Assembly (NCBI GenBank): GCA_046715095.1
Contig: JBKJZQ010000008.1
Coordinates: 1 to 7,421 of the forward strand
From: WHTI01 sp046715095
GTDB taxonomy: Bacteria; Actinomycetota; CADDZG01; WHSQ01
Length of the DNA stretch: 7,421 nt
Direction of reading: 5' to 3'
Under the pieces are notes generated by a model. It saw only the letters and a list, made by a program, of their open reading frames with translations, searched no databases and was not told the origin of the DNA. Within the stretch, counting starts at the first letter, position 1. Each line of letters opens with the position of its first letter. A program made the position numbers and the translations under genes. Of this stretch, positions 1 to 6,323 are shown in pieces.

Positions 1-381
1 ATCGACGATCGCCCGGTTCGAGGCCGTAGTGCTCGAGGATCCGCGCAGCAGCCCTGCGTTCCCCGACTTGAGGCAGAGCCCGGCCACGTCCGCGGTTACG
101 TTGGGACGCGCCTCGTAGATCACCGCAACTACGCCCAGCGGGGCGCGAACCCGTTCGATCAAGAGGCCGTTCGGACGCTTCCAGCCTTCGACGACTTGCC
201 CCACCGGGTCGTCCTGGGCGGCGACGACCCTCAGCCCACCCGACATACCGGTGAGGCGAGACTCCGTGAGGGTGAGCCGGTCGACGAGGGTCTTGGACAT
301 ACCGTCCGATAGAGCGCGCTCAACGTCCTCGGCGTTGCGTTCGACCAGTTCGGCGGACCGGTCCTCGAGGGCGGCCGCCAT
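1..381 (-). CDS. proA: Gamma-glutamyl phosphate reductase ProA, 5' part only
   Basis: This is the first 127 codons of glutamate-5-semialdehyde dehydrogenase. The cytosolic enzyme reduces gamma-glutamyl phosphate with NADPH, the second step of proline synthesis. Family features seen are ERNAEDV (residues 14-20), a DRLTLTESR stretch (34-42), DPVGQV (58-63), and a long conserved block with PLGVVAVIYEARPNVT (81-96), CLKSGNA (103-109) and LLRGSSS (111-117). The catalytic cysteine lies beyond the window. The start is doubtful. The in-frame ATG at 381 has no ribosome binding site, and a TGA at 396-394 closes the frame upstream. The protein also lacks roughly the first 30-45 residues of usual ProA proteins. 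A strong GGAGGAG instead serves an ATG at 397 in another frame. The gene follows proB, so the pathway order is conserved. Identity is certain; the 5' end may carry a frameshift or deletion. Confidence 0.9.
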   Translation of the reverse strand, partial: MAAALEDRSAELVERNAEDVERALSDGMSKTLVDRLTLTESRLTGMSGGLRVVAAQDDPVGQVVEGWKRPNGLLIERVRAPLGVVAVIYEARPNVTADVAGLCLKSGNAGLLRGSSSTTASNRAIVD

Positions 382-397
382 CGCGTACGTCGGTCAT

Positions 398-409
398 GGC
401 CTCTCCTCC
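398..409 (-). promoter_or_regulatory. Strong Shine-Dalgarno in front of an out-of-frame ATG at proA
   Basis: On the minus strand GGAGGAGAGGCC runs directly into an ATG at 397-395, and the GGAGGAG core sits 5 nt from it. This is about the best ribosome binding site in the window. However, that ATG reads only 25 codons (starting MTDVRDGG) to a TGA at 322-320. The ProA frame begins at the ATG at 381, 21 nt from the core, which is too far for direct use. Removing one base between 397 and 382 would join MTDVR to the ProA frame. Confidence 0.7.
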
Positions 410-430
410 GGTCCCCAGGATACCTACGGG

Positions 431-1534
431 CTAGCGATGCAGGATGACCAGCTGATCACGATGGACGACCTCACGGCCGGACAGCTCCTTCGAGGCTCGG
501 CCCATCGCGGACTCGAGTTCCTCGGATGAGTAACGGACCAGCCCTCTCGCGAAGACCTGCTTGTCGGCACCGGCGATGTCGACGACGGACCCATCCGAGA
601 AGGTTCCGCTCGAACCCGTCACCCCAACGGCGAGGAGGCTGCGCTGCCCATCGATCAGCGCGAGGCGCGCACCGTCATCGACGAACACCGTTCCTTGAGG
701 GGGTTGCCCGAACGCGATCCACAGGCGACGCGCACCGAGCCGTGTCGGGTGTGGATGGAAGAAGGTTCCGATCTCCCGACCGGCGATGGCCCGCCCCACG
801 ACTTCCTCCTCGGAGGCATCGCCGACGATCACACCCACACCCGAGAACGTCGCGACCCAGGCGGCCGCGATCTTCGAGGCCATCCCTCCGGTCGAGAACT
901 CAGAGCCCCGGCCCCCCGCGGCACGCTCCAACTCGGGGGTGATGCGGTCGACCTCGGCGAGGAGTGGTGCATCGGGGTGCACCCTGGGATCCTGCGCGTG
1001 AAGGCCCTTGGCGTCGGTGAGCAGGAGGAGGAGCTTGGCTCTCGAGAGGTTGCCGACGAGGGCAGCCAGGCGGTCATTGTCGCCGAAGCGGATCTCGTCG
1101 ACCGCGACGGTGTCATTCTCGTTCACTATCGGAACCGCTCCGAGGGCGAGCAAGCGGTCGAGAGTGTTGCGGGCATTGAGGTACTGCCCCCGGTGGATGA
1201 AGTCGTAGCGGGTGAGGAGCATCTGCGCAGCAACGAGACCCCTGTTCGCAAACATGCGCGCATAGATCTCGAGCAGCAACCCCTGGCCCACCGCGGCCGC
1301 CGCCTGCAGGGATGGGATGTCGACCGGACGGGTGGACATCCCGAGAGGCCCGGCTCCTGCAGCGATCGCCCCCGACGACACGATGATGACCTCTACTCCG
1401 TTCGTCCGAGCCGCGACGACCTCGTCACAGAGGTCGCCGAGCCTCTCCTCGTCGACCTCGCCGTCCGGCCCAACGAGTGAGGTCGTCCCGATCTTCACGA
1501 CCAACCGGTCGCCGGAGGCCAGCACCGGTCTCAT
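431..1534 (-). CDS. proB: Glutamate 5-kinase ProB, with PUA domain
   Basis: ProB phosphorylates L-glutamate with ATP to gamma-glutamyl phosphate, the committed and usually proline-inhibited step of proline synthesis. The 367-residue protein has the same length as E. coli ProB. The amino acid kinase domain shows VVKIGTTS (12-19, Lys14), SSGAIAAG (53-60), QAAAAVGQ (77-84), NARNTLDRL (120-128), NENDTVA (138-144, Asp141), GDNDRLAAL (151-159), LLTDAKGL (171-178), DPR (182-184) and STGGMASK (214-221). A C-terminal PUA domain covers about residues 278-360. PUA is common in bacterial ProB but not universal. The ATG overlaps the obg stop by 4 nt (ATGA), which points to translational coupling. GGAAGAA lies about 6 nt upstream of the start inside obg. 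The stop is TAG. ProA follows and uses the unstable product. Confidence 0.97.
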   Translation of the reverse strand: MRPVLASGDRLVVKIGTTSLVGPDGEVDEERLGDLCDEVVAARTNGVEVIIVSSGAIAAGAGPLGMSTRPVDIPSLQAAAAVGQGLLLEIYARMFANRGLVAAQMLLTRYDFIHRGQYLNARNTLDRLLALGAVPIVNENDTVAVDEIRFGDNDRLAALVGNLSRAKLLLLLTDAKGLHAQDPRVHPDAPLLAEVDRITPELERAAGGRGSEFSTGGMASKIAAAWVATFSGVGVIVGDASEEEVVGRAIAGREIGTFFHPHPTRLGARRLWIAFGQPPQGTVFVDDGARLALIDGQRSLLAVGVTGSSGTFSDGSVVDIAGADKQVFARGLVRYSSEELESAMGRASKELSGREVVHRDQLVILHR

Positions 1535-2784
1535 GGCTGTTCTTCCGGCTGGAAGTCGAAGTTCACCTCGCCGATGCGGACTTCCGCACCTTCCACGGCG
1601 CCGGCGGCTCCGAGCAAGCGCTCGACGCCCATCGCCACCAGGCGTCGTTGCAGCCGTTCGATCGCTTCTTCGTTCTCGAAGTCGGTAACCGCTATCGCGC
1701 GCTCGGCGCGCTTCCCATAGACGCGCCAGGCCTCGCCCTCGCGCACGACGCGCACCGGGTCCTCCTTCACAACGTGACGCACGTAGCCAACCGCCGGAGG
1801 GGCGTCCGCTCGGGCCTTGTCGACGAGCTGGGAGACGATCTCGAGGAAGATGTCGACCCCATCGCCGGTGACGGCCGAGATCGCCCGGGCGTCGGGGTGG
1901 CGCTTCAGGACTTCGTCGAGCCTTCCGGGATCGACATCTACCTTGCTCGCGAGGATGAGCGAGGGACGTTCGCCAAGTTCGGGATCGAACGCCACGAGCT
2001 CGCGCCTCAGGACGTCAACGTCGTTCAGCGGATCTCGGTCCTCGGCGGCCAGGTCGACGAGGAACACGAGCACAGCGGCGCGTCTGACGTGACGGAGGAA
2101 ACGATCCCCGAGTCCCTTGCCCTCACTGGCCCCCTCGACGAGCCCGGGGATGTCCGCGACCACGAATGACTTCTCTCCCCGCTTCACGACGCCCAGGTTC
2201 GGAACCAGGGTCGTGAACGGGTAGGCGGCGATCTTCGGTTTAGCCGCCGAGATGCGGGAAACCAGCGTCGACTTCCCTGCATTGGGAAAGCCTACGAGGC
2301 CGACGTCGGCCAGGAGACGGAGCTCGAGCCTCAGCCTGCGTTCCTCGCCCGGCTCACCCTTCTGAGCGAACGCCGGGGCCCTGCGCGTCGCGGTGGCGAA
2401 GTGCACGTTGCCCTTGCCCCCGCGCCCGCCCTGGGCCGCGATCAGCTCGTTGCCCTCTCCCGCAAGGTCGGCGATAAGGACATCGTCTTCGTCGTGGACG
2501 ACGGTCCCGGGAGGAACCAGGACGACGCGGTCCTTCCCCCGCCCCCCGTAGCGGCGCGACCTCTCACCGTTAACGCCGGGGCCGGCCTTGATGTGCGGGT
2601 GGTCGCGGAGATCGAGAAGCGTCCCCACGGAGCGATCGGCGCGCAGGATCACGCTTCCTCCGTCGCCCCCGTCGCCTCCGTCCGGACCACCTTTGGGCTT
2701 GTAGGGCTCGTGGTGGAAGGACGCGGAGCCGTTGCCCCCGTCTCCGGCGGCCACTTTGATCTTCGCCTCGTCGACGAACGCCAC
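1531..2784 (-). CDS. obg: Obg-family ribosome-assembly GTPase
   Basis: Obg (CgtA/ObgE) is an essential GTPase that binds the 50S subunit and acts in late ribosome assembly and stress signalling. The 417-residue protein has all three family domains. The glycine-rich Obg fold (about 1-158) begins VAFVDEAKIKV and contains GGPDGGDGGDGG (32-43). The G domain has the P-loop GFPNAGKST (165-173), PFTT (189-192) and DIPGLVEGASEGKGLG (211-226), with an ISA G5 motif (302-304). The OCT domain spans about 337-412. The G4 position reads SKVD (280-283) in place of the usual NKxD, an unusual residue in an otherwise intact protein. I chose the GTG start at 2784 because AAAGGAG lies 5 nt upstream and the family begins exactly here. 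The frame stays open to an ATG at 2949, but that extension overlaps rpmA and matches nothing in the family. Confidence 0.96.
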   Translation of the reverse strand: MAFVDEAKIKVAAGDGGNGSASFHHEPYKPKGGPDGGDGGDGGSVILRADRSVGTLLDLRDHPHIKAGPGVNGERSRRYGGRGKDRVVLVPPGTVVHDEDDVLIADLAGEGNELIAAQGGRGGKGNVHFATATRRAPAFAQKGEPGEERRLRLELRLLADVGLVGFPNAGKSTLVSRISAAKPKIAAYPFTTLVPNLGVVKRGEKSFVVADIPGLVEGASEGKGLGDRFLRHVRRAAVLVFLVDLAAEDRDPLNDVDVLRRELVAFDPELGERPSLILASKVDVDPGRLDEVLKRHPDARAISAVTGDGVDIFLEIVSQLVDKARADAPPAVGYVRHVVKEDPVRVVREGEAWRVYGKRAERAIAVTDFENEEAIERLQRRLVAMGVERLLGAAGAVEGAEVRIGEVNFDFQPEEQP

Positions 2785-2796
2785 GGCTGCTCCTTT
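2785..2796 (-). promoter_or_regulatory. Ribosome binding site that fixes the obg GTG start
   Basis: The minus strand reads AAAGGAG, then CAGCC, then the GTG at 2784, an ideal spacing of 5 nt. It separates the true start from the spurious upstream frame. Its AAA is one arm of the 13-nt palindrome at 2794-2806, so structure there could limit access to it. Confidence 0.8.
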
Positions 2797-2806
2797 GCAA
2801 TGCAAA
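2794..2806. repeat. 13-nt palindrome TTTGCA-A-TGCAAA upstream of obg
   Basis: This is a perfect inverted repeat of 6 bases around a single central base. One arm contributes AAA to the obg ribosome binding site and the other arm contributes AAA to the base of the 13-bp hairpin. As RNA it could form only a weak 5-bp stem with a 3-nt loop, competing with the big hairpin. As DNA it could be a protein-binding site. No function is shown. Confidence 0.5.
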
Positions 2807-2832
2807 CGGGGAGGCCGGCGGCCCCCCCGTTT
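2804..2832 (-). promoter_or_regulatory. 13-bp hairpin between rpmA and obg
   Basis: On the minus-strand RNA, AAACGGGG followed by GGGCC pairs with GGCCU followed by CCCCGUUU across a 3-nt GCC loop. That gives 13 bp, with one G-U pair and no mismatch. The next bases are GCATTGC, so no run of U follows beyond the three inside the stem, and a standard intrinsic terminator is not supported. It fits an attenuator, an RNA-processing or stabilising hairpin separating rplU-rpmA from obg expression, or a pause site. The structure is directly visible; its role is inferred. Confidence 0.7.
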
Positions 2833-2851
2833 CAATACTGCTAGGTGATTC

Positions 2852-3109
2852 CTACTCGGCGTCGGCGAGCACGCTGATGACCTTCCGGCCACGAGCGTTG
2901 TGGAACTTGACCGTTCCGCCGGACACCGCGTACAGGGTGTCGTCTCCACCGCGCTTGACGTTCAGACCGGGGTGCCACCTGGTGCCGCGCTGGCGAACGA
3001 TGATCTGGCCGGGGCCGATCGCCTGACCGCCGAAGACCTTGATACCGAGCCTCTGTGCCGCGGAGTCCCGACCGTTCCGGGTTGAGGCGGCACCCTTCTT
3101 ATGAGCCAT
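2852..3109 (-). CDS. rpmA: 50S ribosomal protein L27
   Basis: L27 is a small basic protein of the large subunit whose flexible N-terminus reaches the peptidyl-transferase centre. The 85-residue protein is full length and begins MAHKKGAASTRNGRDS, the family hallmark, followed by RLGIKVFGGQ (20-29), IIVRQRGTRWHPG (36-48) and GTVKFH (65-70). It starts directly with MAHKKG, so it lacks the cleaved N-terminal extension typical of Firmicutes L27. The ATG follows the rplU stop with no base between them (TAGATG). Its ribosome binding site, GAGGAG at 3116-3121, lies inside the last codons of rplU, so the two proteins should be made in step. A 67-nt gap with a hairpin separates it from obg. Confidence 0.98.
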   Translation of the reverse strand: MAHKKGAASTRNGRDSAAQRLGIKVFGGQAIGPGQIIVRQRGTRWHPGLNVKRGGDDTLYAVSGGTVKFHNARGRKVISVLADAE

Positions 3110-3463
3110 CTACTTCTCCTCTTCCGACTTGGCCGGGGCTTTGGCCTTGATTGCGCTCAGCTTGATATCGGAGATCTCGATCGAGGTATAGCGCTGCCGG
3201 TGCCCGTTATGACGCCGGTAGCCAGTCTTGTTCTTGTACTTGTAGACGTGGATCTTTTCGCCCTGGGTCTCGCCGAGGACCTTGGCGATGACCTTGGCAC
3301 CCTTGAGCGCCGAGGCGCCTGCCGTGGTTGTGCCTTTGTCGTCGACGACCATGAGCGGCACGAAGTCGACGGTCTTCTTGCCGTCCTTCAGGCGCTCGAC
3401 CTCTATGACATCGCCCTTGGCGACCTTGTGCTGCTTACCGCCCGCGCGGATGACTGCGTACAT
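3110..3463 (-). CDS. rplU: 50S ribosomal protein L21
   Basis: L21 is a 23S rRNA-binding protein of the large subunit. The 117-residue product starts MYAVIRAGGKQHKV, the family N-terminus, with KGDVIEVERL (16-25) and a conserved basic section containing KIHVYKYKNKTGYRRHNGHRQ. The core ends near SAIKA. A short charged tail, AKAPAKSEEEK, makes it slightly longer than the usual length of about 103. The codons for the terminal EEEK also form the GAGGAG ribosome binding site of rpmA. I chose the ATG at 3463 because it matches the family start and has GAGAGG about 5 nt upstream; an ATG at 3535 is also in frame but adds 24 unrelated residues. The gene lies 79 nt after the RNase gene and starts the L21-L27-Obg set. 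Confidence 0.97.
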   Translation of the reverse strand: MYAVIRAGGKQHKVAKGDVIEVERLKDGKKTVDFVPLMVVDDKGTTTAGASALKGAKVIAKVLGETQGEKIHVYKYKNKTGYRRHNGHRQRYTSIEISDIKLSAIKAKAPAKSEEEK

Positions 3464-3542
3464 CGAACCTCTCAGGGAGATGGAAGGGTGAACTGCCGCC
3501 CAGGATACCAAACCCCCGCCCGCTAGTTCCCCCACCTGGTAG
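3464..3542 (-). promoter_or_regulatory. Leader region of rplU, possible promoter and stem
   Basis: This 79-nt gap is the longest non-coding stretch in the window. On the minus strand it carries GGTATCCTGGG (3509-3499), where TATCCT fits the loose TAnnnT form of a -10 box, but I see no convincing -35 about 17 nt upstream. GGGGGAACT (3533-3525) can pair with AGTTCACCC (3494-3486) around one bulged A, giving a possible leader stem closing a loop of about 30 nt. rplU leaders are regulated in Firmicutes, but I see no match to that RNA. Regulation here is only a possibility. Confidence 0.3.
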
Positions 3543-5096
3543 TTAGTCGATATCGTGGGCCAGGATGCCCCGGCCTTCGCAGGTCGGACATGGATCCGAG
3601 TAGGTTTCCACGATGCCGGCGGAGACGTTCTTGCGGGTCATCTGAACGAGGCCCAGGGGCGTGATGTCGAAGACCTGCGTGCGGGTCCGGTCCCGGTCGA
3701 GCTCCCGGCGGAACAGCTTGATGATCTCGTCTCGATTGGAGGAGTCCTCCATATCGATGAAGTCGATGACGATGATCCCGCCGATGTCTCTGAGCCGCAG
3801 CTGCCGGGCAACCTCGACCAGCGCCTCCTTGTTGTTGCGGAAGACGGTTTCCTCGAGATTGGACTTCCCGACGTACTTCCCGGTGTTGACGTCGACGACG
3901 GTCATCGCCTCGGTCCGGTCGAACACGAGGTGCCCGCCCGAGGGTAGCCACACCTTCCGGTCGAGAGACTTCTTGATCTGCTCGAGGATCCGGAACTCCT
4001 CGAAGATCGGGAGATCGCCTTCGTACAGCTCGAGCCGGTGATCGAGGTCCGGGGTCGTCTGGCGGATGTAGTCACGCAACGTCGACTCGATGGCCTCGTT
4101 GTCGACGATGCACTTCGCGATCTCGCGGTTGAAGAGGTCCCGGATGACCCGCAGCTCGAGTTCCGGTTCCTCGTGGACCAGAGCGGGGGCCTTCGCCTTC
4201 GCCGCCTTGGCTTTGATCTCGCCCCACAACTCGATGAGACGTTCGAGGTCCCGCTCGATGTCGGCACGTCCCGCGCCTTCCGCCGCGGTACGCACGATCA
4301 GCCCGTGTCCCTGGGGCCGGATCTCCTGCGCGATGTCGCGCAACCTCTGGCGCTCACCGTCTGAGAGACGCCGCGACACACCGAGCGATTCCGCCTCGGG
4401 GACGAGGACGAGGTGCCGTCCGGCAAGGGAGACGAGGGCCGTCAGACGAGCACCCTTCGCACGCATCGGGTCCTTGGTTACCTGCACGAGGATCGATTGA
4501 CCCGACTTGAGCACCGTCTCGATCCGCGGGATCTCATCGCCCTCGTCGCCCGCGATACCAACCTCACCCGCGTAGAGCACGCCGTTCCGGCTCTCCCCGA
4601 TATCGACGAACGAGGCCTCCATGCCTGGAAGCACGTTCTGTACCCGTCCGAGGTAGACGTTGCCGGCGATCGAGCGATCTTCCTCGCGCGCAACGTAGAA
4701 CTCGACCGCCTCACCCTCCTCGAGCACTGCGATCTGAGTGCCGCCAGAGTCTGCGTGTACGAGCATCACGCGGTCGACCGCTACCGGCCGGGGACGTTGC
4801 TGGCGCCGGCCGCGCTGGGGTCGCCTGCCCCTGCGGGACCCGTCGCCTCCCTCGGATCGCTCGGACTCGCCGTTTCCGGACCTCTCGGGATCCTGCGGGG
4901 TCGGGTCCGCGCCACTCTCGCCCCGTTTGGCGGGGGCCGCCTGCTGGGTCCGGGGCGCGGACGAGCTCCCCGACGACCGAGACCGGGAGCGGCGCCTGCG
5001 CCGTGCCGGGGACTTCTTCGGTTCGGGGGGATCGGCCGGAGACTGCAGGTCTTCGATCTCAGACGCCTTCTCGCGTTTGCGGGGCGCTTCAGTCAT
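3543..5096 (-). CDS. rne: RNase E/G family endoribonuclease
   Basis: This enzyme cuts single-stranded RNA and should act in rRNA maturation and mRNA decay. The 517 residues divide into three parts. The first is a low-complexity N-terminus (about 1-105) with basic runs such as ARRRRRSRSRS (31-41) and acidic, Gly/Ser-rich stretches. Next comes an S1-type RNA-binding section (about 140-225; GNVYLGRVQNVLPGMEASFVDIG). The last is the catalytic region with VDVNTG (401-406) and IDFIDME (444-450). Asp402, Asn404 and Asp445 have the same spacing as E. coli RNase E Asp303, Asn305 and Asp346. The zinc-link CPTC (Cys503, Cys506) is present. The protein ends 11 residues later, so it has no C-terminal scaffold and is RNase G-like in layout. 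Position before rplU-rpmA-obg matches actinobacterial rne; position after rodA recalls rng beside mre genes in E. coli. The ATG at 5096 is the first possible in-frame start; its ribosome binding site is weak. Confidence 0.95.
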   Translation of the reverse strand: MTEAPRKREKASEIEDLQSPADPPEPKKSPARRRRRSRSRSSGSSSAPRTQQAAPAKRGESGADPTPQDPERSGNGESERSEGGDGSRRGRRPQRGRRQQRPRPVAVDRVMLVHADSGGTQIAVLEEGEAVEFYVAREEDRSIAGNVYLGRVQNVLPGMEASFVDIGESRNGVLYAGEVGIAGDEGDEIPRIETVLKSGQSILVQVTKDPMRAKGARLTALVSLAGRHLVLVPEAESLGVSRRLSDGERQRLRDIAQEIRPQGHGLIVRTAAEGAGRADIERDLERLIELWGEIKAKAAKAKAPALVHEEPELELRVIRDLFNREIAKCIVDNEAIESTLRDYIRQTTPDLDHRLELYEGDLPIFEEFRILEQIKKSLDRKVWLPSGGHLVFDRTEAMTVVDVNTGKYVGKSNLEETVFRNNKEALVEVARQLRLRDIGGIIVIDFIDMEDSSNRDEIIKLFRRELDRDRTRTQVFDITPLGLVQMTRKNVSAGIVETYSDPCPTCEGRGILAHDID

Positions 5097-5138
5097 CGCG
5101 CACCGCCGTGCTTATCGTTCATATCCGATTCCGATCTA

Positions 5139-6323
5139 TCAGGCCCGCAAGAACCGTCGCATGTGGATGTTCAGGAGCAGCCCGACCGCCACGAAATTGG
5201 CGAGCATGGCCGAGCCACCGAACGACATGAACGGGAGCGGGACACCAGCGATAGGCATGATTCCCATCGTCATGCCCATGTTCAGAAACACCTGGAACGC
5301 CCACATCGCCGCGATCCCACACGCAACGAGCGTTCCAAAGAGATCTCTCGACAACGTTGCGATCCGGAGCGCCCTCCAGATCAACAACGCGAACATCAAC
5401 AGCAGTACTGCAGAACCCAGGAACCCGAGTTGCTCACCGACCGCGGTGAAGATGAAGTCGGTGTGTTGCTCGGGTACGAAATCCAAAGACGTCTGTGTGT
5501 TGGGGCTCCGGAAACCCTTACCCCTCACCCCTCCGGAACCTATGGCGATCAACGACTGTGCCTGGTTATAGCCCTCGGACTGAACGTCGGGAGTCGCATC
5601 GAGGAACGAGGTCAGACGTTCGATCTGGTAATCCTGGATCAGGTTCGCCTGGAATACGACGACCAGCCCCACCAAGCCGAGGCCGAACAACGCGAGGAAG
5701 TGACGCAGCCTGGCTCCGCCCACCACCAGAAGAGCGAGCACTACGAATACGAACACCATCATCGTCCCGAGGTCGGGTTGCACGAAGATCAACAAGCTCG
5801 GCAGTCCGGCAATGGCCAGTACCAAGGTGACGTCGATACCGCTGAGGTCGGCCTTCCGCTCGGCGAGGAACGCCGCAACGGCCAGGATGACGACGACCTT
5901 CGCGATCTCAGCAGGTTGCAGGTCGTACACACCGAGATCGAACCACCCTCGGGTTCCGTTCCTTACCTCCCCCATGCCCGTCAGTACGAGGATCAGCATG
6001 AGGACCGATACTCCGTAGATCACCGGCGTCAGCGAACGGATGTGCCGGTAATCGAAGAAGCTCACCATCAGCAGAAGGGCGAATCCGATGGTGATGTAGA
6101 AGAGCTGCCGGTTCAAGAACGCGGACGGATCGAGCCCGGCCGATTCCTGCTTCCCCGCGGTCGCCGAATACACCATCAAGGCCCCGTAGGCCGCGAGGAT
6201 CAGAGTGATGATGAGCAAAGTCGGATCGAGGTGCCGGAACGGAGCCTTCCTCGCCATTCGCGAAGCGATCGGCTCACCGCCGATGCGGTCGACCCCTTCT
6301 CCGAAGACCCCTTGCATGCCCAT
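5139..6323 (-). CDS. rodA: RodA, SEDS peptidoglycan glycosyltransferase
   Basis: RodA polymerises lipid II into glycan strands during cell elongation, together with PBP2. From the ATG at 6323 the protein has 394 residues and about ten hydrophobic membrane segments, starting near residue 33 (LDPTLLIITLILAAYGALMV). SEDS signatures are NGTRGWFDLG (122-131), LQPAEIAKV (135-143), QPDLGT (182-187), GFRSPNTQTSLDFVPEQHTDFIF (270-292, with the likely essential Asp289) and GVPLPFMSFGGS (360-371). HTDFIF favours RodA over FtsW, as does the adjacent PBP2 gene. The ATG overlaps the mrdA stop as TGATG, which suggests coupled translation and decided my start. ATGs at 6317 and 6257 are alternatives; the last gives 372 residues, near the E. 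coli length, and no start has a clear ribosome binding site. The frame open to 6500 is only overlap with mrdA. Confidence 0.95.
   Translation of the reverse strand: MGMQGVFGEGVDRIGGEPIASRMARKAPFRHLDPTLLIITLILAAYGALMVYSATAGKQESAGLDPSAFLNRQLFYITIGFALLLMVSFFDYRHIRSLTPVIYGVSVLMLILVLTGMGEVRNGTRGWFDLGVYDLQPAEIAKVVVILAVAAFLAERKADLSGIDVTLVLAIAGLPSLLIFVQPDLGTMMVFVFVVLALLVVGGARLRHFLALFGLGLVGLVVVFQANLIQDYQIERLTSFLDATPDVQSEGYNQAQSLIAIGSGGVRGKGFRSPNTQTSLDFVPEQHTDFIFTAVGEQLGFLGSAVLLLMFALLIWRALRIATLSRDLFGTLVACGIAAMWAFQVFLNMGMTMGIMPIAGVPLPFMSFGGSAMLANFVAVGLLLNIHMRRFLRA

Noticed and set aside
695..2169. Plus-strand frames of 261 and 230 codons opposite proB and obg
   Set aside because: Both are antisense to full-length conserved genes and have no family features.
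2804..2832. Intrinsic terminator after rpmA
   Set aside because: The stem is strong, but no U-run follows on either strand, so I list it as a hairpin of unknown role.
2785..2949. Upstream extension of obg by 55 codons to an ATG
   Set aside because: It overlaps rpmA and the hairpin, resembles nothing in Obg, and the GTG at 2784 has an ideal ribosome binding site and the family N-terminus.
3464..3535. Upstream extension of rplU by 24 codons
   Set aside because: L21 proteins start at MYAVIRAGGKQ, where a GAGAGG site is present; the extension is unrelated sequence.
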